Of a DNA stretch of 39,724 nucleotides, positions 31,928-39,240 are shown piece after piece. Made by a program: the position numbers and the translations under genes. The notes beneath the pieces were generated by a model that was not told where the DNA came from, searched no databases, and worked only from the letters and a program-made list of their open reading frames with translations. Origin of the DNA: Burkholderia ambifaria (GTDB lineage: Bacteria > Pseudomonadota > Gammaproteobacteria > Burkholderiales > Burkholderiaceae); NCBI RefSeq assembly GCF_001443045.1, contig NZ_LKPJ01000047.1, positions 1 to 39,724 of the forward strand. Reading direction: 5' to 3'. Numbering within the stretch: the stretch's first letter is position 1; the number at the start of each line of letters is the position of its first letter.

Positions 31928-32142
31928 GCACCCATCGAGTCGCGAGCTCCACCATCACCTGCGCCATCTCCCCCGCGTACAACCGCCTCGCAAGCTGCGA
32001 ACCTTTCGAGCGACTGTTGAAGCAGAATCGAGGCGTGGAGGCACGTTCCCGGCGTGCCGTCGATATCGCTGACCGTCAGCACGCGCTCGAACGTGTCTCG
32101 CCTTCTCGAGCAAATGTCTTCAACAACCTGCAGCCGGTACAT
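31906..32142 (-). CDS. Small hypothetical protein
   Basis: A 78-residue frame beginning MYRLQVVEDICSRRRDTFER. ATG 32142 has GGAGAAA eight bases upstream. The N-terminal 55 residues look like a normal protein; the Gly/Asp-rich tail (GGDGAGDGGARDS) may be an out-of-frame extension. Unknown family. It overlaps the following small gene by about 20 bases. Confidence 0.5.
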   Translation of the reverse strand: MYRLQVVEDICSRRRDTFERVLTVSDIDGTPGTCLHASILLQQSLERFAACEAVVRGGDGAGDGGARDSMGAWQGTIG

Positions 32143-32196
32143 GGCATTTTCTCCGTCACATCAGAATGCCATCTCAGGCCGCACGACTTCCTGCGT

Positions 32197-32757
32197 TCAG
32201 AATTTCATGTACGGCCAAGCAGCCATGCCGTTGCGCTCACGAATCTCGCAAAACCCGGCGTGTGCGAGCCCGTGAACACCAATGTACGAGCGCATTTGCA
32301 ACGCAAGTCTGATCTCCTCGCCGTCTCCACCGTACTCGTCAGCACGAATGATTTCGTTGCCCGGCAGCCCGAGCTCAATACCTGCCGCCCAAGCCCACGC
32401 CGTAGCCTCAGGGTCCGAGCATTGGATGACGGCGCGATAGAGCGGCTCGTCGGGATGCAGGTCTGTCTCGCTCATGATTCGCAGCATTTCCCGTTGTCCT
32501 GCAAAGAGGTTGCCGTTCATCAACGAACGAAAGCACTGCGGAGTAATCGCTAAGTGCGCGCCTTCGTGCAGTACGGTGGAAACGCGACACGCAGGATCGA
32601 CAGCCAGCGTACCGTGATCAATGCGACACCCTTCCGTGAAACCGGTGGCGCCCACCTCGTACCGGGCCGGGATGCCGATTCCGTTCGGGAACAACATGAC
32701 CTTCTCACGCGTCCCCGGGGTGTCTATCCGATAGTCCAATTGCATCCTCGAAGACAT
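32197..32757 (-). CDS. Hypothetical protein with HExxH metalloprotease-like motif
   Basis: A 186-residue protein with VSTVLHEGAHLAI at about residues 60-72, the zinc HExxH helix of gluzincin/metzincin peptidases. Another His-containing segment (GVHGLAHAGF) and acidic residues occur near the C-terminus and could supply the third ligand. No signal peptide, so it would act in the cytoplasm. It is flanked by other backbone genes with gaps of 15-55 bases. Peptidase activity is inferred only from the motif. Confidence 0.6.
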   Translation of the reverse strand: MSSRMQLDYRIDTPGTREKVMLFPNGIGIPARYEVGATGFTEGCRIDHGTLAVDPACRVSTVLHEGAHLAITPQCFRSLMNGNLFAGQREMLRIMSETDLHPDEPLYRAVIQCSDPEATAWAWAAGIELGLPGNEIIRADEYGGDGEEIRLALQMRSYIGVHGLAHAGFCEIRERNGMAAWPYMKF

Positions 32758-32771
32758 CGCGGATCCGTTCC

Positions 32772-33194
32772 CTATGCCGACACCGGATTCGACGCGAACC
32801 AGCTATCAGCCTTCGCTCGAAATAGCGGTTCAATCCGGACAGACTGTGCGCTACCCGCGTCGACGTTATTCACGTGACCGCCGGCTCGGCCGCAATTCCA
32901 GTATCGGTTCGCTTCTGCCACCATCTCATCCGCTGTTGCGCCATCGTGCCGCATGCGCAGGACTCGCATTGCCGCGCCGACGTGATCGCCGGCCCCGGGC
33001 ACGCGGCAGTCCGCCAGCGCTTCACTCCATCCGTGACCGGTGGGCTTGTCTGCGGCGTCGAACGTGTCGAATGCGTGCATGATGATCGTGGCCAGCACCA
33101 AAGGATGGCCGGGATAGACTTCAGGCCCGCCGAGATGCTCTTGCATCCACCGGTAGGTGTCCATCTGGTTGAGGATTACGCTGTTCGAAGCCAT
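32772..33194 (-). CDS. Hypothetical backbone protein
   Basis: A 140-residue protein starting MASNSVILNQMDTYRWMQEH. GGAGCGG precedes ATG 33194; the longer frame to 33329 overlaps the upstream gene and is rejected. The sequence is soluble and mixed, with GHPLVLATIIMHAFDTFD as its most hydrophobic helix. I do not recognise a family. It is 14 bases from the HExxH protein gene. Confidence 0.55.
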   Translation of the reverse strand: MASNSVILNQMDTYRWMQEHLGGPEVYPGHPLVLATIIMHAFDTFDAADKPTGHGWSEALADCRVPGAGDHVGAAMRVLRMRHDGATADEMVAEANRYWNCGRAGGHVNNVDAGSAQSVRIEPLFRAKADSWFASNPVSA

Positions 33195-33267
33195 GTCTGT
33201 CCGCTCCGCCGTAACGGCTATTCGATGCATCTTCTTGCGCCCGTATGATTTTCGCTTCCCGGATCGG

Positions 33268-33516
33268 TTATGCAGATTGATTAAGGATTGCGACCTCGAA
33301 GCCTTCCGGCCAGCCGTGATGCAAGACACGCATGGCGTCCTCGGCGATCAGCTCGGGCACGACGTCCTCGTAGCCCTCGTCAATCGGCGTGATCATCACG
33401 ATCGCGCACGGCTGTCCTTTCGCTGTAGCAATCTGGCCGGCCAACCGCTTCAGCTCTGTGGTCCATTCGTGGACCTGCCGGTCAATGATCTGCTTTTCGT
33501 CTTGCGTCATCGTCAT
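33268..33516 (-). CDS. Small hypothetical protein
   Basis: An 82-residue acidic protein (MTMTQDEKQIIDRQVHEW at the start) with an amphipathic helical first half. Its ATG overlaps the stop of the PC-x2-CPFR protein gene as ATGA, so the two are co-translated. Unknown function. Confidence 0.55.
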   Translation of the reverse strand: MTMTQDEKQIIDRQVHEWTTELKRLAGQIATAKGQPCAIVMITPIDEGYEDVVPELIAEDAMRVLHHGWPEGFEVAILNQSA

Positions 33517-33893
33517 AGCCTTTCGTCGTCAGTTCTTGGGTCGATGATATCGTCGAAGGCCGGCAACAGGCGCTCCGAGTCGTACTGGCCAAATACGCGG
33601 CCGAGGCGCATGCCGACGGTCGGACGGCCAATCTTTTCAAGGTAGATCATCGCACCCGCACACATACTTTCTTGACCGCTCGCCACGTATTTGCCGTCGT
33701 CATCCCACTGGCCACCCGTGTGTGCGTTGTGCACGGTCTTGTGACACTGGAACGTACTGTGATCGTCCCGCATCAGATGTTGGATGATCCCCTCGAGGCG
33801 ACCAGGCGCGAGCGGGATCGCTCCTTTCTTGCGAAACGGGCAGTTCTCACACGGACGACGCAGCTTGAAGTGGTTTTCGATGGGATCACTCAT
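33513..33893 (-). CDS. Cysteine-motif protein, DUF6283-like
   Basis: A 126-residue protein beginning MSDPIENHFKLRRPCENCPF. The PCENCPFRKK motif, a later FQCHKTVHN and a SMCAGAMIY cysteine together look like a four-Cys/His metal site, as in proteins annotated DUF6283. I chose ATG 33893; the frame runs 44 codons further without a good ribosome site. Neighbours overlap or lie within 12 bases on both sides. A role in metal or redox binding is inference. Confidence 0.6.
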   Translation of the reverse strand: MSDPIENHFKLRRPCENCPFRKKGAIPLAPGRLEGIIQHLMRDDHSTFQCHKTVHNAHTGGQWDDDGKYVASGQESMCAGAMIYLEKIGRPTVGMRLGRVFGQYDSERLLPAFDDIIDPRTDDERL

Positions 33894-33904
33894 CAATTTT
33901 CCCG

Positions 33905-34087
33905 TCAGATCCCGTATTTCTCTTGTAGTGCCGCGACGCGTGCTGTTTGAGCCTGATGGGCAGCCAGTGCTTCTGGCGATACCTCTTCGAGTTTCACGAC
34001 GCCATGCGCAATCGACATGTCCCACTCGGTCGTGCGACGAACCAACATCACCAGCTCCTGCATTTCTCGACGGATGGTTTCAAACAT
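33905..34087 (-). CDS. Small helical hypothetical protein
   Basis: A 60-residue protein, predicted as two helices (ETIRREMQELVMLVRR and PEALAAHQAQTARVAALQE). ATG 34087 follows GAGGG. It lies 12 bases before the cysteine-motif gene and 10 after mazF, so it likely belongs to the same transcript. Confidence 0.5.
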   Translation of the reverse strand: MFETIRREMQELVMLVRRTTEWDMSIAHGVVKLEEVSPEALAAHQAQTARVAALQEKYGI

Positions 34088-34096
34088 CGTTTTCCC

Positions 34097-34417
34097 TCAT
34101 TCAGCAAACACTTCTTGTAGGATGCGCAGCGTAGCCAGCAGCGTTTGTTCGGCAACAACCCCTTCCCTTTTGACGAGCCGGACCTTGTCCACCGTTCGGA
34201 CCTGATCGAGCATAATCAAACCGTGCTTGCGCTTGAACGTCACGGGTACGCGGAAGGGTGTCAGTCGGCCCTTCGATGTCATCGGCGCCACGATCACCGT
34301 GCGGAGGTGGTCGTTTAGCTCCGGGGGCGATACGATAATGCATGGACGCGCTTTCTGGACCTCGTTGCTCAGCCTCGGATCAAGGGCCACGAGCCATATT
34401 TCGCCACGCGTTACCAT
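34097..34417 (-). CDS. mazF: MazF/PemK-family endoribonuclease toxin
   Basis: A 106-residue type II toxin. It shows the family pattern MVTRGEIWLVALDP at the N-terminus, KARPCIIVSPPELN (the Arg-Pro loop) and TVIVAPMTSKGR, with the catalytic Thr/Ser in that last strand. MazF proteins cut single-stranded RNA at short sequences. The start overlaps the antitoxin gene by seven bases, the normal antitoxin-first order. It stabilises the surrounding element. Confidence 0.88.
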   Translation of the reverse strand: MVTRGEIWLVALDPRLSNEVQKARPCIIVSPPELNDHLRTVIVAPMTSKGRLTPFRVPVTFKRKHGLIMLDQVRTVDKVRLVKREGVVAEQTLLATLRILQEVFAE

Positions 34418-34659
34418 TCGATCTCCGCGTCGTCCGCGTTGCCGAGCTCACCCATGACCGGGCGATCCTCGCCCGCGTCGGCCAGCGCCTTGCTGGCTTC
34501 TCCCCAACCTTCGCGAGGGGCATTTTGCGGGCGCCGCAGAACCAATGTGCCGTCTTCCACTTCCATCTCTACTTCGTCCTCAAACCCCAATTGAGCCAGG
34601 AACGGCTTCGGTATCAGCACACCCTGCGAATTGCCCATTCTGCGAATCGAAACTCTCAT
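34411..34659 (-). CDS. mazE: MazE-family (AbrB-fold) antitoxin
   Basis: An 82-residue antitoxin. Residues 1-45 form the swapped-hairpin SpoVT/AbrB DNA-binding domain (VSIRRMGNSQGVLIPKPF, then LGFEDEVEMEVEDG). The acidic tail binds and blocks the toxin. The region upstream has a good promoter and two GTTATAAC palindromes, the likely autoregulatory operator. Confidence 0.88.
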   Translation of the reverse strand: MRVSIRRMGNSQGVLIPKPFLAQLGFEDEVEMEVEDGTLVLRRPQNAPREGWGEASKALADAGEDRPVMGELGNADDAEIEW

Positions 34660-34668
34660 GACTGCACC

Positions 34669-34720
34669 GTTATAACAATGTTAAATCTCGCTTCATGGCG
34701 AGTCAATACAATGTTATAAC
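34669..34720 (-). promoter_or_regulatory. mazEF promoter and paired operator
   Basis: On the minus strand TTGACT (34701-34706) and TAACAT (34678-34683) are 17 bases apart. GTTATAACAATG (34669-34680) and its inverted copy (34709-34720, 11/12) flank the promoter; each contains the palindrome GTTATAAC. This is a typical layout for antitoxin autorepression. Confidence 0.65.
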
Positions 34721-34784
34721 AAATACATCGCGCACGCATCAGTCTGGCGATGCGTCACTTCCGTGCAACTTCCGGATCTGCGCC

Positions 34785-35067
34785 CTATCCCAGGTGACGT
34801 TCGTAGTAGCGTCGCGTCAACGCCTTACGGTACGCAGACTTCATCGGGCGAGCCTTGTCTGGCGATGACCTGCCCTCTTCGGCACGCGCCACACACCGAT
34901 TGAGGGCAATTTCCGCATGCCGAAGCAATTCGATATCTTCGCCGACGCCCAAGTAGCACGAGAGTTGCAACGCCTTCGACAACGTGGCGATCGCAACGAC
35001 GTCACCGCGGCCGGCACTGAGCGTCGCCAGCGCAGGATGGTGCTTTCGTGAGAGGCCGACGGCACAA
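34785..35067 (-). pseudogene. Paralogue of the 153-residue backbone protein, frameshifted 5' end
   Basis: The frame reads LPCAVGLSRKHHPALATLSA, GRGDVVAIATLSKALQL and HAEIALNRCVARAEEG, the same arrangement as the protein at 30578-31039. No start codon exists in this frame upstream of the conserved part before a stop near 35090, while a plausible start region is open in the next frame. A one-base shift near 35070 would explain this. It may still be translated from an internal TTG at 34982. Confidence 0.5.
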
Positions 35068-35195
35068 GGAAGACTGTTTTCGCATGATTCGGTTCGCCGT
35101 TAAAGTTCAAAACGGGGACGACCCAAGTGCCCGTCGCGCGTCTCTCCAGCTTCGGTCACCAGCGAACAGGCATCGTATCGAGGTTGTTGAGAAAG

Positions 35196-36353
35196 TTAGG
35201 TGCCGCGGCCGCGCCGCTCCAACTCGTTCCTGGTCCGCTCCAGTTCCCTCGCAAACGTAGCTTCGTCCGGTAACACTGTCTGATACTCCGCCGCGAGCAC
35301 CTTGTTCGGCAGGTTGTCCAGCGCATAGTGGGCCTCTGCAGCGCCTTTCTCGGCGCACAGAATCAAACCAACCGGGGGATTTTCCCCAGGCTTCATCCAG
35401 TGCTCGCGCGCGTAATTGAGGTAGAGGTGCATCTGGCCGGCGTCTGCATAGCTGAAGCGGCCCACCTTGAGATCAATGATAAGCAGACATCGCAGTCGCC
35501 GATGGAAGAACACCAGGTCAACACGGAACCAGGCGTCATCAATGCGGAGGCGCCGCTGCCGGCCGATAAAAGCAAAGTCGTCGCCGAGCTCCAGCAGGAA
35601 GTCAGCGAGGTGCTGAATCAACGCGGCCTCGAGATCCGACTCCGAGTACTCGTCCTTCATATCGAGGAACTCGAGTACAAACGGATCGCGGATCGCCTCT
35701 TCGGGTGTCAGCAGATCCCCCGGCTGCGCGGCTGCGGCTTTTCCGAGAAGCGAAGCCTTGTTGCGGGACAACGCCAGCCGCTCGTAGAGCTGGCTGCTGA
35801 CCTGCCGGTCAAGCTGACGCACCGACCAGCCTTCACGCAGTGCCTCGGATTCATAGAAGTCGCGCGCTGCAGTGGTCTTCACGGAAAGCAGACGCACATA
35901 GGCCGACCAGGGCAACGGAAACGCCTGCGCGACGGTGCTGAGTTCAAGCGGCGTGACCGCAAGCCCCGCAACAGACGACCGTTTGGTCGATTTTGCAGAC
36001 GGTGTCGGCACAATGTTAGCGGCGGCGGATTGTGCAGACAACGTCTGCACAATCCGGTCAGCCGGCCAGGTCAGGTAAAAGGCGCGCATCTGCGCAAGAT
36101 TGCGCCACCCGAAGCCACGACCGAATCGCAGCGACAAATCAGTGCCCAAGCGACGGATCACCGCCTCGCCGTAAGCCGCCCGTCCCTCGCCGCCTTGCTC
36201 GAACAGCACGATCCGTCGACCAACCTCCCAATATGTCGCTGTCATTAGCGCATTCACGCTCCGAGCAGCCGCCGCGCGCGTAGATGCAACTACCTCGGTG
36301 ATTTCGCGGTGCAAGCCCGCATAGGCGGGATGTTCGACTTCGCGCTTCGTCAC
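35196..36353 (-). CDS. YhcG-like DUF1016 PDDEXK nuclease
   Basis: A 385-residue protein of the YhcG/DUF1016 family. The N-terminal domain (15-110) has ATYWEVGRRIVLFEQGGEGR and YGEAVIRRLGTDLS, which holds the predicted DNA-binding part. A Ser/Thr-rich spacer (about 112-135) follows. The C-terminal PDDEXK nuclease domain shows WFRVDLVFFHRRLRCLLIID plus LKVGRF: catalytic Asp and the D-x-K pair. The ending DNLPNKVLAAEYQTVLPD is diagnostic. The family is linked to phage defence or restriction-like activity and mobile elements. The start overlaps the HU-like gene by four bases. Confidence 0.88.
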   Translation of the reverse strand: MTKREVEHPAYAGLHREITEVVASTRAAAARSVNALMTATYWEVGRRIVLFEQGGEGRAAYGEAVIRRLGTDLSLRFGRGFGWRNLAQMRAFYLTWPADRIVQTLSAQSAAANIVPTPSAKSTKRSSVAGLAVTPLELSTVAQAFPLPWSAYVRLLSVKTTAARDFYESEALREGWSVRQLDRQVSSQLYERLALSRNKASLLGKAAAAQPGDLLTPEEAIRDPFVLEFLDMKDEYSESDLEAALIQHLADFLLELGDDFAFIGRQRRLRIDDAWFRVDLVFFHRRLRCLLIIDLKVGRFSYADAGQMHLYLNYAREHWMKPGENPPVGLILCAEKGAAEAHYALDNLPNKVLAAEYQTVLPDEATFARELERTRNELERRGRGT

Positions 36354-36628
36354 GATGCGTTCACCGCATCCTTAAATGCCTTGCCGGCCGTGAACTTCAC
36401 TGTGGTAGCGGCGGCTATAGCAATCTCTTCCCCGGTAGACGGATTGCGACCGGTCCGCGCCGCGCGCTTTCCCTGCGAGAACGCGCCGAAACCGATGAGT
36501 TGCACCACCGCGCCGCGGCTCACCGCTTCCGTGATGGCATCCAACACCGCCTGGACCGCCTTACCTGCCTCGCTCTTGCTGACGCCGGCGCCCGCGGCAA
36601 CAGCGTCGATAAGTTCCTGCTTGTTCAT
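36350..36628 (-). CDS. HU/IHF-family DNA-binding protein
   Basis: A 92-residue DNA-bending protein with the full family signature: MNKQELIDAVAAGAGVSKSE at the start, VQLIGFGAFSQGKRAARTGR and NPSTGEEI in the DNA-binding arm, and FTAGKAFKDAVN at the end. I chose ATG 36628 (MNKQEL); GAGGA lies upstream of it. The stop overlaps the start of the YhcG-like nuclease, so the two are made together. Confidence 0.92.
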   Translation of the reverse strand: MNKQELIDAVAAGAGVSKSEAGKAVQAVLDAITEAVSRGAVVQLIGFGAFSQGKRAARTGRNPSTGEEIAIAAATTVKFTAGKAFKDAVNAS

Positions 36629-37390
36629 GAATCCTCCTGCCCACCCAGTCAAAGTCGCACCCTACCGCATCCCATGGCCCACAAACAAACCTCGGCGAGT
36701 CAATACAGCGGTGCCGCCGACTCTACCGAATCTAGGTGCGCGCCCCGCGCTTCTCGAGACGGCCTACAGCCCATGCCCGCCATTGCCGGCACCGCGGACG
36801 CCTCGTGGTCCGCCAGCCGCCGCCCTATTGCGTCGGCAACGTGGTCGGAACATGGGAGGGGGCACCAGGAAAGCTCAAAGCAACACCTAGTGACCGCGAT
36901 GTCTCTGGTTAGCGGTTAAAGCAGCGACGACAGGCGCGCGGGCGAATTCTGTCCGCGCAGTCGTTGCCGAATGCTCGCGCTACTAATGCTGTAACCATCC
37001 CCCGGTGCCGCGAAATTTCCGCAAACTCAATCCCAGAAAGGCTGAGCGCGGACGTCAACTTCAACTAAAGTTATGTCGATCGGCGCCCGATCGTCAACCA
37101 AAGCTGTAGCCCCGTACGCGATTTCAACGAAAGTTGTGTCGCGACGGTCCGCTGGAGAGGCTCGCCAAGCGAGCGGCCTCCGGTGCTGACGGGATAAAAT
37201 CCTGCGCATCGGCGCGGTACTGTTCGGGGTCGTGACGGCCAGCGCTCCGGTGACCAACGACATCCCCCACGCCGACCACGTGCAGCACCCGGCGCACTCG
37301 TGACCGAACCGCCACAGCCCCACTCGTCGGGCCCCCGTCGCGTGAATAGATTGCCCATAACCGGCTCCCGTGGCAAGACAGCAGCCGGGC
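36629..37390. other. Intergenic region between HU gene and recombinase
   Basis: About 760 bases without a gene I can support. Minus-strand frames are open in places, and the one at 37027-37431 overlaps the recombinase end. Three imperfect 19-base repeats lie at 37060-37141. The HU promoter must be at the left side of this region. Confidence 0.45.
37060..37141. repeat. Three imperfect 19-bp direct repeats
   Basis: TTCAACTAAAGTTATGTCG (37060-37078), GTCAACCAAAGCTGTAGCC (37093-37111) and TTCAACGAAAGTTGTGTCG (37123-37141). Starts are 33 and 30 bases apart, about three helical turns and also multiples of three. They lie 250 bases past the end of the recombinase gene, so recombinase arm sites or a repeated protein motif are both possible. 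Confidence 0.5.
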
Positions 37391-38350
37391 TCACAGCCGG
37401 ATCCGTTCGACCTCGTCGAGGTGGATGGCATCGTGGCGTCGATCGTACAGCTGCGTAGTGCGCGTCGACGCGTGATTCGCCATCACCGCGGCGTTCTCGA
37501 GCGTGCCACCGTTCTTCAGGTAGGTGGTGATGCCGGTCGCCCGAAACGTGTGGTTGCCGATGGCGGTCGCGATGCCGGCTGCCGCCGCACGCCGGCGTAC
37601 CATCGCATACGCGTTCGCCTGCGGCAACGGCGTGCGACTGAGTTGCCGCGTCCCACGCGCGATCGTGCGAAACAGCGGCCCCTTCGAGTCAGCCACGAGA
37701 CCGGTGCCGTCGAGGTACGCATGCAGGGCCGCCTCCAGCGTATGGTGGCACGGCATCGGGTGCGCCTTGCCGCCCTTTTCTCGTAAGCGTACCCATAGCC
37801 GTCGTTGCTGCATATAGACGTCGTCGACGCACATTGCGAGCGCCGCGCCCACGCGCGCGAACGAAAACACCATCAGCGTGATCAGCGCGCGGTCGCGCAA
37901 CCCTGCGGGCGTGCTCACGTCGATGCTGTCCAAGAGCTGCCGCGCCTCGGCGGCGTCGAGCACCGGCGTCTTGCCGGTGCGGACCGTGTGGCTCGGGCCG
38001 CGCACCGACGCGGCGGGATTCACCGGCACGGTCTGGCCGGTCACGAGCCAGTCGAACAGATGGCGGATCGCCGCCAGGCGCTGCTTGACGGTCGGCGCCG
38101 CGTGCGTACGGGTCTGCAGCTCGACCCAGCTGGCCACGTGCAGTGGCTGCACGGCCGTAATCGACGGCACGCCCGCGCCGGCGCACCAGGCGAGAAAGTC
38201 CCCGGCCGCACGCGCTTACGCGCGCCGCGTGTGCGGGTTGCGGATCGCCGATGCGAAGAACTCGACAAAGCGCACACCAGCGCGTTCGCCGGCGGATGTG
38301 ACCAACGCCGGCACCGACGCGCCGATGAGCACCAGATGTGTGTTAGCCAC
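37391..38350 (-). pseudogene. Tyrosine recombinase/integrase with one in-frame stop
   Basis: The C-terminal 260 residues hold a full catalytic domain: the first Arg in FARVGAALAM, Lys in LREKGGKAHPMP, HTFRATGITTYL (HxxR), MANHAS (His) and the nucleophile Tyr in TTQLYDRRHD. Upstream, the same frame encodes the rest of the N-terminal SAM-like domain (FVEFFASAIRNPHTRRA, then ARAAGDFLAWC) but is cut by TAA at 38216-38218, where a Tyr codon is expected. The original start is probably GTG 38350, overlapping the DUF2513 gene by eight bases. One base change (TAC to TAA) would explain the loss. A shorter product from GTG 38170 lacks much of the core-binding domain. Confidence 0.8.
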
Positions 38351-38753
38351 CGATCAGTCCTTTGACCGCGCCTCTGATCGCGCCTTCGAGAAGCGATTTC
38401 GCGACCGACAGGAGAAGATCGACCGTGAAGCCGCCCGCAGCCGACGCCACTTCCTTGGTCCGCCTCCATACGACGGGGCTGCGCACGGCATCGAGGAAGT
38501 CATGGCCGGCCCAGCTCAGGCCACTGAAGGCAATTCCTGGCACCCCATGCCGGACCCGGACGTCTGCTCCATCAGTGTCAACAAAACCCGCCTGCTCGAG
38601 CAGCGCCAGGTGGTAGCCGATTTCTTGGGTGCTGTAGCCGACTACCTGGATCTCGGTCTGATCGGGGGCAAGCCACTCGATTCCGGTTTCTGGCACCGGG
38701 TGGGTCTCGAGCTTGAGCATAAGCTCACGAATCAAGTCCATGTCACGCTTCAT
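38343..38753 (-). CDS. DUF2513-family protein
   Basis: A 136-residue protein with the DUF2513 pattern: MKRDMDLIRELMLKLE, STQEIGYHLALLEQAGFVD and LSWAGHDFLDAVR, which form a winged-helix-like domain. The C-terminus adds an amphipathic or membrane-associated helix (GGFTVDLLLSVAKSLLEG, then Gly/Ala-rich end). DUF2513 proteins are common on phages and mobile elements, function unknown. It overlaps the EACC1-like gene by 11 bases and the recombinase by eight. Confidence 0.8.
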   Translation of the reverse strand: MKRDMDLIRELMLKLETHPVPETGIEWLAPDQTEIQVVGYSTQEIGYHLALLEQAGFVDTDGADVRVRHGVPGIAFSGLSWAGHDFLDAVRSPVVWRRTKEVASAAGGFTVDLLLSVAKSLLEGAIRGAVKGLIGG

Positions 38754-39201
38754 CGGTCTCGCCCTTCTGGCTGGCTTGCAACGCCTGTGCTTGCTGAAGC
38801 AGCTGCCCGGCTTCTTCGACAGTTCGGGCTTCTACCTCGATGTCGCCAACCTTCAGTCGTACTTTTCGGCCCACTTTCGATTGCACCCACGCGCCGAGGA
38901 TTCCGGTCAGTACCGGGCTGACTGCGTGGAGGAGAACTGCAATTTCTCCGGTATAGCCGCCGACGGCCTCGGCAGAATCCAACGCCATGACTGGTGTGTC
39001 TGCCTTGATACCGTTTTCGCGGAGCGCCGAGACAACGCCCCTGAGTGCGGCTTGCCCTTCGACGGAGAAAGTCGGAGGCTCATCCACGGCATTCACCAGA
39101 TAGAAACGCACCTTGCCCGGGTTGTCCCGGCGCCAGTGCTCCTCCTCCCGGGCGAACCGCGCGGCAATGGCCGCCAGGATCTCTTCCTTTGCGTCAGACA
39201 T
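38743..39201 (-). CDS. EACC1-like (effector-associated) protein
   Basis: A 152-residue protein. The second half has LTGILGAWVQSKVGRKVRLK followed by VGDIEVEARTVEEAGQLL, which resembles the small EACC1 domain that accompanies effectors in bacterial conflict systems. The first half is helical and charged. AGGAGG precedes ATG 39201. Directly upstream is a 12-bp inverted repeat that looks like an operator. No toxin-like partner is recognised beside it; the overlapping DUF2513 gene is the only candidate. The EACC1 assignment is by eye and moderate. Confidence 0.6.
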   Translation of the reverse strand: MSDAKEEILAAIAARFAREEEHWRRDNPGKVRFYLVNAVDEPPTFSVEGQAALRGVVSALRENGIKADTPVMALDSAEAVGGYTGEIAVLLHAVSPVLTGILGAWVQSKVGRKVRLKVGDIEVEARTVEEAGQLLQQAQALQASQKGETDEA

Positions 39202-39210
39202 GGCGCCTCC

Positions 39211-39240
39211 TATATGTGATAAAGGACATTATCATATATA
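39211..39240. promoter_or_regulatory. Inverted repeat upstream of the EACC1-like gene
   Basis: TATATGTGATAA (39211-39222) and TTATCATATATA (39229-39240) pair at 11 of 12 positions around a 6-base spacer. It lies 10 bases before the ATG at 39201, in the expected place for a promoter/operator of the gene pair. Confidence 0.5.

Noticed and set aside
36990..37145. Replication iterons or a CRISPR array
   Set aside because: Only three imperfect copies, no replication gene or cas genes nearby, and spacing too regular and short for CRISPR.
37027..37431. 134-residue minus-strand frame after the recombinase
   Set aside because: It overlaps the recombinase end, has no ribosome site and a low-quality N-terminal half; only the repeat part is of interest and is reported separately.
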